DNA from: Tardiphaga robiniae
GTDB lineage: Bacteria; Pseudomonadota; Alphaproteobacteria; Rhizobiales; Xanthobacteraceae
DNA: 64,000 nt
Direction: 5' to 3'
Assembly (NCBI RefSeq): GCF_001618955.1
Contig: NZ_LVYV01000045.1
Location: 62,001-126,000, forward strand
In this document: piece after piece, positions 45,587 to 53,516 of the stretch
Layout: every line of letters begins with the position of its first letter
Position numbering within the stretch: the first letter of the stretch is position 1
Notes under the pieces: generated by a model
Seen by the model: the letters and a program-made list of their open reading frames with translations, nothing else
Told to the model about the DNA's origin: nothing
Databases searched by the model: none
Translations under genes and position numbers: made by a program

Positions 45587-46066
45587 TTACCGCTTCTTGA
45601 ACAGCGGATGGATCACCTGGTCACCCGGCGCAATTCCATATTTTTTGGCGGTGCCGGCGACCACTTCGAGAACAGCCCGTGCCGGGCCTCCCGATGAAAT
45701 GATCTTGAGGGATTGCGGCTCGGTATTCTCCGCGATCCGGAGCACCCGGCCGTCGCCGGTAATGAAGACCATGTCGAGCGAAACGAAGGTGTTCTTCATC
45801 CACATGGAGACCTGCTGCTCCGGCGTGAAGTCGAACAACATGCCGCGGCCGTCCGCGAGCTCCTTGCGGTACATCAGACCGGTCGCCCGCTCCTCGTCGG
45901 TCTTGGCGATTTCGACGGAGAACATCCGCACACCTGACTTGGTGACGATTTCGAGCGGCTGGAATTCGGCGGCTGCAGCTGGCTTGTGAGGGCCGACAAG
46001 GGCCAGAGCGGCGATCGCCGCCAGCATCGAGAGGCGGCAGCGGGCGGCGAAGCGAAACAGACTCAT
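45587..46066 (-). CDS. DUF192 domain exported protein
   Basis: 159 residues. Signal peptide (SLFRFAARCRLSMLAAIAAL to PAAAA), then the DUF192 fold with TDEERATGLMYRKEL, MLFDFTPEQQVSMWMKNTF and the ending HPLFKK. The family is small, secreted and of unknown function. The ATG at 46066 is preferred to a TTG 18 bases upstream. It starts as the reading direction leaves tRNA-Pro behind on the other strand. Confidence 0.9.
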   Translation of the reverse strand: MSLFRFAARCRLSMLAAIAALALVGPHKPAAAAEFQPLEIVTKSGVRMFSVEIAKTDEERATGLMYRKELADGRGMLFDFTPEQQVSMWMKNTFVSLDMVFITGDGRVLRIAENTEPQSLKIISSGGPARAVLEVVAGTAKKYGIAPGDQVIHPLFKKR

Positions 46067-46229
46067 GAAGGGCAATCCACGCAAAGAGCCCGGTCAGGAC
46101 GCCGGGCGGCGCGACCCTAGCCTGATGACGCGTGCCAGCGCCAGACGGTCGTGATGCACAGCCGCGTGATAGCCCTCGACGGCAAGGCTGGCAGGAAACC
46201 CGCAAGAAACTTGGAAAACCGTGGACGGC

Positions 46230-46937
46230 TTAGTGCGACGAAAGACCCGGCGTACCGCCTTCGGGCTGGATCTCGGCAGCCATCATGCCCTTGGAGCCGG
46301 GCCCGAAGCGCACCAGCACATACTGACCGGGACGCAGCTCGGTCATGCCGAAACGGCGCAGGGTTTCCATGTGGACGAAGATGTCCGGCGTGCCTTCACC
46401 GCAGCTGAGGAAGCCGAAGCCACGCAACCGGTTGAACCACTTCACCTGCGCCCGCTCGAGGCCACTGGTGGGCGTCACGCTGACATGGGTGCGCGGTGGC
46501 AGCATCTGCGCCGGATGGATTGCAGTGGACTCGTCCATCGAGACAACGCGGAAAGCCTGATAACCCTTGGACCGCTGGGTGCATTCCACAACCACACGGG
46601 CACCTTCATAGGCCGTCTGGTAGCCGTCGCGGCGAAGCACGGTCACATGCAGGAGCACGTCGGCTGCGCCATTGTCAGGAATGATGAAGCCATAACCCTT
46701 GGAAGCATCGAACCACTTGATGACACCGCTGATCTCGACGAGATCGACTGCGTTGCCTTCGCCGACGCCCGCAAAGGGGTCGAGTGCGTCGCGGCTTGCG
46801 TTGCCTGAAAGCTCATTCCCTGGTCGCGGACCACCCGCTCCGAGAATCAGTCCCCCCAACCGCTTGGACTCAAATGCGTCCGACCCCATGGCCCCGGATC
46901 CCACTATCATTTGCGCTGTCAGCCCTGTCAGCGCCAT
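46230..46937 (-). CDS. Double cold-shock-domain protein
   Basis: 235 residues with two CspA-type domains: one begins [15 protein letters not shown] with KGYGFI (RNP1) and VLLHVTVL (RNP2), the other [19 protein letters not shown] with [10 protein letters not shown] Gly-rich N-terminal leader of about 55 residues precedes them. Binds single-stranded nucleic acid; in Rhizobiales such two-domain proteins are common. Its 5' region shows no obvious thermosensor. Confidence 0.9.
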   Translation of the reverse strand: MALTGLTAQMIVGSGAMGSDAFESKRLGGLILGAGGPRPGNELSGNASRDALDPFAGVGEGNAVDLVEISGVIKWFDASKGYGFIIPDNGAADVLLHVTVLRRDGYQTAYEGARVVVECTQRSKGYQAFRVVSMDESTAIHPAQMLPPRTHVSVTPTSGLERAQVKWFNRLRGFGFLSCGEGTPDIFVHMETLRRFGMTELRPGQYVLVRFGPGSKGMMAAEIQPEGGTPGLSSH

Positions 46938-47082
46938 CTCACATGCCCCATCGAAGCTAATTCACGATGGCGCGGTGCGAATCTTTCGATTCGAAGATAA
47001 CACTGTCGCCTGATCAGCAAAGACAAAAAACGAACACAGTGACAGCTATGAACAGCTTGCGCTCAAACGAATCAGATGCGCA

Positions 47083-47844
47083 TCAATTTCCGACGAATGG
47101 TCCGAGCGTTTCGCCGATATCATGGCGGATGACAAGGTCGGCGTGATCGTCCTGCTCGGTCGCCTCATTGTTGATGATGACAAGGCGTGCACCGGCATGT
47201 TTCGCCATCATCGGGAATCCCGCTGCGGGCCACACGACGAGCGACGATCCAATCGCAATGAACAGATCGCAGTGCTGCGATAGCTCGGCTGCGCGACGCA
47301 TCTCATGTTCAGGCATCGCCTGACCGAATGAGATCGTCGCAGTCTTCACAGGCTCGCCGCATGCCGTGCAGTCTGGCGCCTGTCTTTCGGAATCGAATCT
47401 GCTCTTCACCCAATCGAGCTCATAGCGCCTCGCGCAACCAATGCAGCGCGCATAGGTCGTATTGCCGTGCAGCTCGATCACAGCGTCAGCCTTGAAGCCG
47501 GACGCTTGATGCAGGTTGTCGATGTTTTGGGTGATCACAGCGGGAATCTTGCCGGCCTTGTAGAGCGAGGCGAGCGCACGATGCCCCCGACCAGGCTTGG
47601 CCGCGGCGAATGTCTCTTCCATCGCAAAGCGCCGGCGCCAGGCTTCATCCCGCGCATCCTGACTGGCGACAAACTCGTCGAACGGAATTGGCTGGTTACG
47701 GCTCCACAAACCACCAGGCGAACGGAAATCGGGAATGCCCGTTTCGGTCGAGATCCCCGCGCCGGTGAACGGCACGATGGTTCTGGCTTCGGCGATCATC
47801 TCGCCAAGACGATCCACGCCAGTGCGAAGGTCGGTTGCAATCAT
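47083..47844 (-). CDS. cobB: NAD-dependent protein deacylase, SIR2 family
   Basis: 253 residues. GAGISTETGIPDFRSP (28-43) binds NAD, the catalytic His is H126 in IELHGN, and four zinc Cys lie at 134, 137, 159 and 162 (CIGC and CTAC). ISFGQAMPEHEM and IGSSLVVWPAAG complete the fold. Removes acyl groups from lysines; in CobB proteins this includes acetyl-CoA synthetase. Start at the ATG 47844; a TTG 33 bases upstream adds no family sequence. Confidence 0.94.
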   Translation of the reverse strand: MIATDLRTGVDRLGEMIAEARTIVPFTGAGISTETGIPDFRSPGGLWSRNQPIPFDEFVASQDARDEAWRRRFAMEETFAAAKPGRGHRALASLYKAGKIPAVITQNIDNLHQASGFKADAVIELHGNTTYARCIGCARRYELDWVKSRFDSERQAPDCTACGEPVKTATISFGQAMPEHEMRRAAELSQHCDLFIAIGSSLVVWPAAGFPMMAKHAGARLVIINNEATEQDDHADLVIRHDIGETLGPFVGN

Positions 47845-47948
47845 TGGAAGGTCCGAGAGGAAGTGATCCGACGACAATGCCGCAGACCGGGATCCGGTGC
47901 CATGCCGGGATCAACGCATGTTTTGCTTCGTCGCCACGTTTCCTGGAT

Positions 47949-48263
47949 CTATTTCGCTTTGGCGCGTCCGTTCCTGGCGGGCTTGTCGATCAAAAAGTCT
48001 TCCCGCTTGCGGCCGGCGGCGATCTCCTTCGCGAGCCAGCCCGCAACACCGCCGCGCCCGGTCCAGGTCTCTCCCGTTTTGGGATGGCGATACTTCGCCG
48101 GAACCTTGATGCCTTTGACGCGGCTGGTTTTGCCGTCGACGCTTCTGATCTGTGCGAGTTGCGCCTGCAATTCGGCACGATGGGCTTGCAGTTGCTTGTC
48201 GATATCCTCCCGCAATGCGAGGAGTTCGGGAACCGAAAGAGATTTGATATCAAGGGTTGGCAT
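47949..48263 (-). CDS. H-NS family nucleoid-associated regulator (HvrA type), full length
   Basis: 104 residues. N-terminal coiled oligomerisation helix (DIKSLSVPELLALRED) and a C-terminal DNA-binding core PKTGETWTGRGGVAGW, with the TWTGRGG loop at 66-72 in place of the enteric TWSGRGR. Usual size of alphaproteobacterial H-NS proteins, which repress horizontally acquired or AT-rich genes. A shorter paralogue lies 179 bases upstream on the same strand. Confidence 0.9.
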   Translation of the reverse strand: MPTLDIKSLSVPELLALREDIDKQLQAHRAELQAQLAQIRSVDGKTSRVKGIKVPAKYRHPKTGETWTGRGGVAGWLAKEIAAGRKREDFLIDKPARNGRAKAK

Positions 48264-48348
48264 AAATAAGCTCCGATCAAATACGTCCGCACTCCTTCCC
48301 CAAGGCGCGCAAAATATGTGCCAGCGTGCGTCAATTAAATAAAATGTG

Positions 48349-48366
48349 GGCGGTGTCAAAACACCG
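48349..48366 (-). terminator. Hairpin after the truncated H-NS-like gene
   Basis: On the minus strand GCGGTGT-TTTG-ACACCGC, followed by CCACATTTTATTT. Seven-pair stem with a T-rich but interrupted tail. Would separate the truncated paralogue from the full-length gene. Confidence 0.45.
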
Positions 48367-48441
48367 CATCTAAATGAAGTATCGGGGCGAAGCTGAAATG
48401 CGCTCCGCCCTCAAATAGTCAAATACCGATCTGCGAAATCT

Positions 48442-48681
48442 TTATGCAGCCCGCGAAACGTCGGTGGAGAGCTCACTCTTCGACAGATCGTCCTTCTTCG
48501 GCTTTGCCACAGGCGTTGCCTGAGACTTCTTCACGGACTTGCCGTACTGCGCGAGCTTATCGAGCTCGGCTTCGAGCTCAGCCTGACGTGCAGCAACTTT
48601 CTCCGCCAGCTTGTCGGATGCATGATCGCGCAGTGCCGCAAGTTCCTCGATACTCAGTGAGTCCAGATCGATCTTGGCCAT
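48442..48681 (-). CDS. Truncated H-NS-like protein lacking the DNA-binding domain
   Basis: 79 residues. The N-terminus MAKIDLDSLSIEELAALRD parallels MPTLDIKSLSVPELLALRE of the full-length protein next door, with a coiled region after it. The C-terminus is a Lys/Ser-rich tail ending STDVSRAA; the TWxGRG DNA-binding core is absent, and no frame downstream restores it. Ribosome-binding site GGAG. Such truncated forms in enterics (H-NST) dimerise with H-NS and block it; that role here is inference. Confidence 0.75.
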   Translation of the reverse strand: MAKIDLDSLSIEELAALRDHASDKLAEKVAARQAELEAELDKLAQYGKSVKKSQATPVAKPKKDDLSKSELSTDVSRAA

Positions 48682-48824
48682 GGAAATCTCCGTTTGTTCC
48701 GAACTAGCGGTAACATCCATGCGCCGCAAGCGCGGCAGCGAGATCATCCACCGAAGAGATGCAATTCAATTGACGTCGAGCTCGCGCTTCGCAGACAATG
48801 CATGCGGGATTGAGGAAACGCGTC

Positions 48825-49298
48825 ATGGCATCCTGGAAAGAAGAGCGTGACCGGCTGGTCGCGCAGACGCTCGCATTCGTACAAGAGGTGGCCGCGGCGC
48901 ATCCGGTCGCGGTCCAGCGGCTGAACATCTGGCAACCGCCGAGCCACGCACCGTCGCAAGCGCCTGGTTCAACGGAAACCGTCACCTCGCCTGCCATCAT
49001 GGAAGCAAATCGCTTGATGGCTCCTGCTTTGATTGTACATGCGGCGAACGCGGCAATTGAAACCTCGGAGCGCAGTTCGCAGGACGTCCCTGTTGCAGTT
49101 CCAACCAACGTGCCATCTCCTGCCCGGAGAGATCCACTCTATTCGGGCCCATCTGAGCGGGCCGAGATCCTCAAGCGCGTTGCTTCGTTCAAGGCTCGCC
49201 AGGCCCAGATGATCCACGAGCGCGACGTCTACTACGAAGCCATGCAGACGCGTATCCGAACAACGCTGCGGAACGATTCCGGGCGCGACCGGTTGTAA
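48825..49298 (+). CDS. Protein of unknown function with an RVAxF...YYE motif
   Basis: 157 residues. N-terminal helix (MASWKEERDRLVAQTLAFVQ), a Pro/Ala/Ser-rich middle, and a C-terminal segment ERAEILKRVASFKARQA followed by ERDVYYEAMQTRIR. That segment aligns without gaps with the whole of the 61-residue protein at 51030. GAGGAAA precedes the ATG. Function unknown. Confidence 0.7.
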   Translation: MASWKEERDRLVAQTLAFVQEVAAAHPVAVQRLNIWQPPSHAPSQAPGSTETVTSPAIMEANRLMAPALIVHAANAAIETSERSSQDVPVAVPTNVPSPARRDPLYSGPSERAEILKRVASFKARQAQMIHERDVYYEAMQTRIRTTLRNDSGRDRL

Positions 49299-49422
49299 AG
49301 CCGGAGCAGTTTCCCCGATGCTCTGTTTTCAGAAAGCCCCGTCCTCCCCCGGCGGGGCTTTCGCCGTGCGGGCTTCGACTTGAAAGGCGATCTGTTTGAG
49401 GGAGACGACCTGTCGGTCCGGG

Positions 49423-49620
49423 CTATTTGCCGAGGTGTCGCCGCACGGCGGCAACCGACGAGCCGACCTTTTCGATCGCAGCGTTCAATTCGGTCGGCGA
49501 GACACTCAACCGATAGGCCCAATAGTCGCGTTGGGAAGCATCACTGGAATCGATCACCGGCGCCGGCCGGACGCCGCGTTCGGACGCCAGGACGGCGGCG
49601 ACTGGGACGAGACTGATCAT
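49423..49620 (-). CDS. DUF3606 domain protein
   Basis: 65 residues. YWAYRLSVSPTELNAAIEKV and GSSVAAVRRHLGK are the DUF3606 signature (a short helical domain in Proteobacteria, function unknown). A second member is at 52925. No strong ribosome-binding site is visible and an upstream start is possible. Confidence 0.75.
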   Translation of the reverse strand: MISLVPVAAVLASERGVRPAPVIDSSDASQRDYWAYRLSVSPTELNAAIEKVGSSVAAVRRHLGK

Positions 49621-49736
49621 GCTGGCAGGGTAACACGTCGCCCGTACAGCCCAAGCGAGTGCACACTCCAACGTTAACAGGCGATTGATGCAATCTCGGA
49701 AAGCCGTCCAGCCAAAGCAAGCCTTGCCGCGAGCGA

Positions 49737-49985
49737 CTACTGAACCACCGAGCCCAGCGAGGCCTGGATCTCATTGAGCGGGATGCACAGCTTCTTGCGG
49801 CGCAGGCCGCGAATGGCGCCGGTGACCTTCAAGATCTTGCCGGCGGCACATGACCCGTCCTGGACCAGCGCGCTTTCGTAAGGCGCCAGGATGAGCGGTT
49901 CAGCTGTCCGAATGGACTGAGCGGCACATGGTGTGGCCAACGCCACCAGAGAAATTCCGAAAGTCCCCAAAACCCAAAAACGCAT
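49737..49985 (-). CDS. DUF6719 small exported protein
   Basis: 82 residues: a signal peptide (MRFWVLGTFGISLVALATPC to AAQ) then a compact domain with two cysteines (DGSCAAGKILKVTGAIRGLR and KKLCIP). Matches a short secreted family found in Bradyrhizobium, function unknown. Start at the ATG 49985, where the signal begins. Confidence 0.8.
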   Translation of the reverse strand: MRFWVLGTFGISLVALATPCAAQSIRTAEPLILAPYESALVQDGSCAAGKILKVTGAIRGLRRKKLCIPLNEIQASLGSVVQ

Positions 49986-50146
49986 GGTCGTCCCCAACGC
50001 AGCAAATACGCACCGGTCCAAGGGTAATCGTTCACGCCCTTCAATTTTTGCAGCCGGCTCTCCCGGAGCCGTTACCGCAATTATTGCCCCGGACCACCAC
50101 GAAACACAAAGCAATTTTCGCGCCGATTTCCGGTTTCAGCATAGGA

Positions 50147-50353
50147 TCAGAGCGTGACCTGCTCGTGACCGCACTCCTTGCAGGTGAAAGACACCCGCGC
50201 GACGCCCTTTGGCGCCGAGACCTTGTTCGCCTCGCCGCACTTGCCGCAGGTCGTCATAATCCGTGTGTCGCCCTGCTTCACCACCAGCGCCTTGCGCTCC
50301 ATAGTCTCGCGGATCAGACGCTCGGCCTCTTCGCGCATTGCCTGCTTGCTCAT
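50147..50353 (-). CDS. Small zinc-ribbon-like protein
   Basis: 68 residues. Two CxxC pairs, CGKCGE and CKECGHEQ, set 22 residues apart, suggest a zinc ribbon; N-terminal helix MSKQAMREEAERLIRETMER. AGGAG lies before the ATG. Could bind nucleic acid or a partner protein; family not recognised. Confidence 0.75.
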   Translation of the reverse strand: MSKQAMREEAERLIRETMERKALVVKQGDTRIMTTCGKCGEANKVSAPKGVARVSFTCKECGHEQVTL

Positions 50354-50636
50354 GCAGCTCTCCTGACAGACGCCGAAGCAAAAGGCCCCGATCGAGCGGC
50401 CTTATAGCTGATGACAATGACACTCTCCATCGCGATCAAAATCGGGAGCCCCGGATCGCACCATTCCCCTGCAGAATTTCCGTGCATTCCAATCTGCCGC
50501 AGCGAGATCCCGATAGACAGAACGGCTGACCTGAACTAGAACAAATAGAGAACATCATTCGCCAATGTTTTATCGGGACGTCACAGGAATCGCCGGGTTG
50601 GCGGGGCATACGCGGCTGGAAAACAGGGAGACTGAC

Positions 50637-50804
50637 ATGGATTTGCAGGCACGTATCGAGCTTTGGAAGAGCATCGACCCGGATCCGGAATTCTGCCGCA
50701 AGGCCGAACGGGAAATGCTGTTGTTGAGTTGTCAGGACGAAGACTGGGTCTACGCACGGATGCGGGATTTCGAACAGGCCCTCGCTCTGGAGACCACGAA
50801 CTAG
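50637..50804 (+). CDS. Small soluble protein of unknown function (55 aa)
   Basis: MDLQARIELWKSIDPDPEFC to FEQALALETTN. AGGGAG lies before the ATG; rich in acidic residues. A terminator follows at 50851. Family not recognised. Confidence 0.6.
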   Translation: MDLQARIELWKSIDPDPEFCRKAEREMLLLSCQDEDWVYARMRDFEQALALETTN

Positions 50805-50805
50805 C

Positions 50806-50830
50806 GGAACCTTTCGACATCTTCGCCGTT
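50806..50830 (+). promoter_or_regulatory. EcfG-type promoter, exact match
   Basis: GGAAC (50806-50810), 16 bases, CGTT (50827-50830). It overlaps the end of the 55-residue gene. The next recognised gene starts 200 bases later, and a terminator follows at 50851; see findings. Confidence 0.55.
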
Positions 50831-50850
50831 ACGTCACCGTCGGGAAATCC

Positions 50851-50888
50851 AACCTCGCCTCATAGCCCTGACGCGAGGTTTTGTTTTG
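50851..50888 (+). terminator. Intrinsic terminator
   Basis: AACCTCGC (50851-50858), 14-base loop, GCGAGGTT (50873-50880), TTGTTTTG. Ends the 55-residue gene and would also catch a transcript from 50806. Confidence 0.7.
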
Positions 50889-51029
50889 CCGGCGATTCGG
50901 CAGAGATGGCCGGTTGAGTTGCGTGAGCGTTGCGCGCTGCGACTTATCCACTGGTCGCCTTGCAAAGATCGGATTGATGCCGCATTCGGCATCGATGCTC
51001 TCCTTGGGGAGCGAAACGAAGAGAAGAGA

Positions 51030-51215
51030 ATGAACGAAGAAAGAATTTCAGCGGCACGCGCCGACATGGAACGGCGGGTGGCAGAATTTCGCGAGAAGCA
51101 GGCAAAGTTTCAGCGCGAACGTGAAGACTATTATGAGACCACGATCGAAAAGGTACGTGCCACCGACTGGAACGAGTTCGTGACACCACGTCAGGAGCGC
51201 CGCGTGCGGCACTAG
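51030..51215 (+). CDS. Small charged helical protein (61 aa), paralogous to the C-terminus of the 48825 gene
   Basis: MNEERISAARADMERRVAEF then REKQAKFQREREDYYE, a highly charged predicted helix. The RVAxF, QA, ER and YYE positions match the C-terminus of the protein at 48825 without gaps. GAAGAGAAGAGA before the ATG serves as a weak ribosome-binding site. Function unknown. Confidence 0.65.
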   Translation: MNEERISAARADMERRVAEFREKQAKFQREREDYYETTIEKVRATDWNEFVTPRQERRVRH

Positions 51216-51245
51216 CTGCGATCTGCGCGCGCAGCGGCGACCAAT

Positions 51246-51275
51246 AAAAAGCCCGCCATTTCTGGCGGGCTTTTT
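51246..51275. terminator. Bidirectional intrinsic terminator
   Basis: AAAAAGCCCGCCA, TTTC, TGGCGGGCTTTTT; runs of five A and five T on the two sides let it work both ways, between the 61-residue gene and the Gly/Tyr-rich gene. Confidence 0.8.
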
Positions 51276-51303
51276 ATTGAATGCGAGTCACTGTGTGCAA
51301 CGC

Positions 51304-51332
51304 AAAAGGCCCGAAGCAATGCTCCGGGCCTT
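51304..51332 (-). terminator. Terminator of the Gly/Tyr-rich gene
   Basis: On the minus strand AAGGCCCGGAGC, ATT, GCTTCGGGCCTTTTG; 12-base arms with one wobble and four T. About 15 bases after the stop. Confidence 0.65.
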
Positions 51333-51347
51333 GATATTGTTCAGCGC

Positions 51348-51671
51348 CTACCAATAGCCATAGCTGCGATAGTAGCGCGGGCCACCATAGGCATAGGGGC
51401 CTGGACCATAGTAGCCGCCATAGTAGGCCGGCCGATAATAGCGCGGTCGGTAATAGCCGTAGTCGGGACCGTAGCCATAATAGCGTGGTCCATAGCCGTA
51501 CGGTCCGTACGCGCCATAGGCCCCCGCGGCCAGCGCACCTGCGGCAATACCAAAGCCGATTGCGGGACCCGGTCCCCAACCTCTACCCCATCCGCGCGCT
51601 TCAGCAGGCGCCGTAATGGCGGTCGTGCCGATGGCTGCGACAGTGGCCAGGATCAATGCTGCCTTTTTCAT
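51348..51671 (-). CDS. Exported Gly/Tyr-rich repeat protein
   Basis: 107 residues. Signal peptide (MKKAALILATVAAIGTTAIT to PAEA), a Gly/Ala hydrophobic part (GFGIAAGALAAGAYGAYG), and about 60 residues of Tyr-Gly-Pro-Arg repeats (YRPRYYRPAYYGGYYGPG). Low-complexity Tyr/Gly proteins of this kind are common in Bradyrhizobiaceae and may be envelope or stress-related; no function known. Confidence 0.8.
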   Translation of the reverse strand: MKKAALILATVAAIGTTAITAPAEARGWGRGWGPGPAIGFGIAAGALAAGAYGAYGPYGYGPRYYGYGPDYGYYRPRYYRPAYYGGYYGPGPYAYGGPRYYRSYGYW

Positions 51672-51775
51672 GTGATATCCTTTCTGTTCACCACTGGCCA
51701 AATAACGCCAAGCTTTTTTGTTGGTTTCAGGGCCTGTAAGATTTCACCGCTCGGGTTCCAGACCGGAAGTGCGTC

Positions 51776-51994
51776 ATGATGCCCATTCGCTATCGCCGTG
51801 CGCAGCTCGCACGCCAGCTTCAGGCCTTTCACGCGGCGCACCCCGAATTCATCAGAGAGCGCCTTCGCGCTTTCGATGAACACAACGGACGCGACAAGAT
51901 GATTCCCGTGACGCATCGCAAAATGAAGCCGTCACCCTACACGCGTCGCTTCGCTGCGCTCCCCCGCGACAAGGCGCCGATTAGCTCGGGGTGA
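51776..51994 (+). CDS. Possible small basic protein (72 aa)
   Basis: MMPIRYRRAQLARQLQAFHA to PRDKAPISSG. GGAAG before the ATG and an even frame make it plausible, but no family is recognised. An open frame on the other strand overlaps it and looks less likely. Confidence 0.35.
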   Translation: MMPIRYRRAQLARQLQAFHAAHPEFIRERLRAFDEHNGRDKMIPVTHRKMKPSPYTRRFAALPRDKAPISSG

Positions 51995-52130
51995 AGCCTT
52001 AACGCGCCCACATCGCCTTCACGCTTCATTTACCATGAGCGGCCGGTTATCGGAACGGCTCGCAAAGCCGACGCTTTCCTCTCCATGATGTACGCGGTGT
52101 CGCACAGCCACGCGTGCGAGTGGTGGAGTA

Positions 52131-52382
52131 ATGGCGATGATTGAACAGATCGCGAAGATCGACAAAGCGCTCGATGAATTACTCGTGGGCCTGGGTCAAA
52201 TGGTGCTGCGATTGTCGAGTCCGCATGTGACGCGTACGCGCGAGGAACGCGAGGCTCTTGTCCGCTCCGTCAATCAGTTCTCCACCTGCGCAGCCCGCTC
52301 CAGCGATCCGCGGGTCCTCAAGCTTGCTGACGACTTGCAGAATACGTTGAAGCCGCGCCTGCGTCTCGTGGCCAGTCGCTGA
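52131..52382 (+). CDS. Small helical protein of unknown function (83 aa)
   Basis: MAMIEQIAKIDKALDELLVG then REALVRSVNQFSTCAARS: two amphipathic helices, soluble. GGAG is three bases from the ATG. A related start at MIEQ (52137) would be better spaced. Function unknown. Confidence 0.6.
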   Translation: MAMIEQIAKIDKALDELLVGLGQMVLRLSSPHVTRTREEREALVRSVNQFSTCAARSSDPRVLKLADDLQNTLKPRLRLVASR

Positions 52383-52423
52383 CGACGCTGGGCGTCCCAA
52401 AACATTTGCGCGGCAACGACGCA

Positions 52424-52448
52424 GGAACGTTTCTCCCTTTTACCTGTT
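52424..52448 (+). promoter_or_regulatory. EcfG-type promoter of the PRC-barrel gene
   Basis: GGAAC (52424-52428), 16 bases, TGTT (52445-52448), 30 bases before the ATG at 52479. Confidence 0.5.
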
Positions 52449-52478
52449 GGCCAGACATAACCAAAAGGGAGGCTCTAC

Positions 52479-52844
52479 ATGCCCATCGAAGCAAGTGAAC
52501 AAGGTAACCTGATTGGCAGCGACAAGGTCGAAGGTACCGCAGTGTTCGGCGCCGACGACCAGAAAATCGGTTCAATCGAGCGCGTGATGATCGACAAGAA
52601 GAGCGGCAGGGTGTCTTACGCCGTACTTAGCTTCGGCGGCTTTCTCGGCATCGGCGATGATCACTATCCCCTGCCCTGGCAGTCGCTGAAATATGACACC
52701 GCACTTGGCGGCTATCGCACCGGCGTCACGCAACAGCAGCTCGAGAATGCGCCGAAATACAGCAACGACAATAGCTGGAACTGGGCTGATACATCGCGGG
52801 CCCGCGCGGTGAATGACTATTACGGCGTTCCCATGGGCATCTGA
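52479..52844 (+). CDS. PRC-barrel domain protein
   Basis: 121 residues. VFGADDQKIGSIERVMIDKK, VSYAVLSFGGFLGIGDDHYP and LPWQSLKYDTALGGY give the PRC-barrel fold seen in photosynthetic reaction-centre H subunits and in many small stress proteins of Rhizobiales. Ribosome-binding site AGGGAGG, terminator just after, and an EcfG-type promoter ahead: a one-gene unit. Confidence 0.9.
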   Translation: MPIEASEQGNLIGSDKVEGTAVFGADDQKIGSIERVMIDKKSGRVSYAVLSFGGFLGIGDDHYPLPWQSLKYDTALGGYRTGVTQQQLENAPKYSNDNSWNWADTSRARAVNDYYGVPMGI

Positions 52845-52866
52845 CGCCCGGGATATACCACACAGC

Positions 52867-52897
52867 AGAACGGCACCCGATCGGGTGCCGTTCTTGT
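52867..52897 (+). terminator. Terminator of the PRC-barrel gene
   Basis: AGAACGGCACCCGA followed directly by TCGGGTGCCGTTCT and T-rich sequence; a perfect palindrome of 28 bases. Confidence 0.75.
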
Positions 52898-52924
52898 TAG
52901 CCCACTTTGACAGATGCGTTGCTT

Positions 52925-53098
52925 CTAATGCGCCAGTTCCTTACGCACTGCCGCAGCCGCATTGCCAACTTTCTCCACCGCCGCCTGCAGCTGCTCACGG
53001 GAAACGCCGAGCTGATGGGTCCAGTATTTCACCTCATGCGCCTCGTGCATGTTGATCTTGCTGCGATCCGGCTGACCCTTGTTCTTCCGGTCGTCCAT
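52925..53098 (-). CDS. DUF3606 domain protein, second copy
   Basis: 57 residues. NMHEAHEVKYWTHQLGVSRE and LQAAVEKVGNAAAAVRKELA carry the DUF3606 helices; shorter N-terminus than the copy at 49423. ATG at 53098 with GAGG nine bases upstream. EcfG-type promoter on the same strand at 53172-53196. Confidence 0.8.
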   Translation of the reverse strand: MDDRKNKGQPDRSKINMHEAHEVKYWTHQLGVSREQLQAAVEKVGNAAAAVRKELAH

Positions 53099-53171
53099 CG
53101 TCGTCGGCCTCTTCAATCAACTGGTTGATGGCGAGCTGCTCGCCGGCGTCTATGCCGTCTGGTGAGTGCAA

Positions 53172-53196
53172 AACATGCACGACTGTGACTTGTTCC
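53172..53196 (-). promoter_or_regulatory. EcfG-type promoter of the second DUF3606 gene
   Basis: Minus strand GGAAC (53196-53192), 16 bases, TGTT (53175-53172), 74 bases before the ATG at 53098. Confidence 0.5.
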
Positions 53197-53314
53197 GGGC
53201 GCCGCTCACCTGCCCCACAAGCAATCATTCAAATGCCGGAGATTCCGCCAACCCGGCTTTAACTGCACTTCCAGAGCACGGAGAACCTAGTCGCGCCCGC
53301 GGCATTATGGGGAG

Positions 53315-53485
53315 ATGACGTCCACAGCTCTTGTCGTTCAAGCCGTCGAACTGAGGCCGAACCCGCCGCCTTACGGCCGGCTGTCATTGCGCACGGGGGC
53401 ATGGGACCAGTTGCAGGCGAAACGGGCCTATGACGACCATCACGAGCCGCCGGAGGCGCCGGTCGAGCTCGACAAGAAGGTCTGA
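53315..53485 (+). CDS. Small protein of unknown function (56 aa)
   Basis: MTSTALVVQAVELRPNPPPY to VELDKKV; soluble with Pro and acidic residues near the end. GGGGAG is only a base or two from the ATG, so the true start may differ. Family not recognised. Confidence 0.45.
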   Translation: MTSTALVVQAVELRPNPPPYGRLSLRTGAWDQLQAKRAYDDHHEPPEAPVELDKKV

Positions 53486-53516
53486 GGTAGCCACCTGTCT
53501 GGCGGCGATCCGCGCT

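Noticed and set aside
51668-51916. Minus-strand frame of 82 codons overlapping the 72-residue plus-strand candidate
   Set aside because: Overlaps the start region of the Gly/Tyr-rich gene, no family and no ribosome-binding site.
52051-52076. EcfG-type promoter before the 83-residue gene
   Set aside because: GGAAC is present, but 16 bases on reads GCTT, not CGTT, and no better spacing exists.
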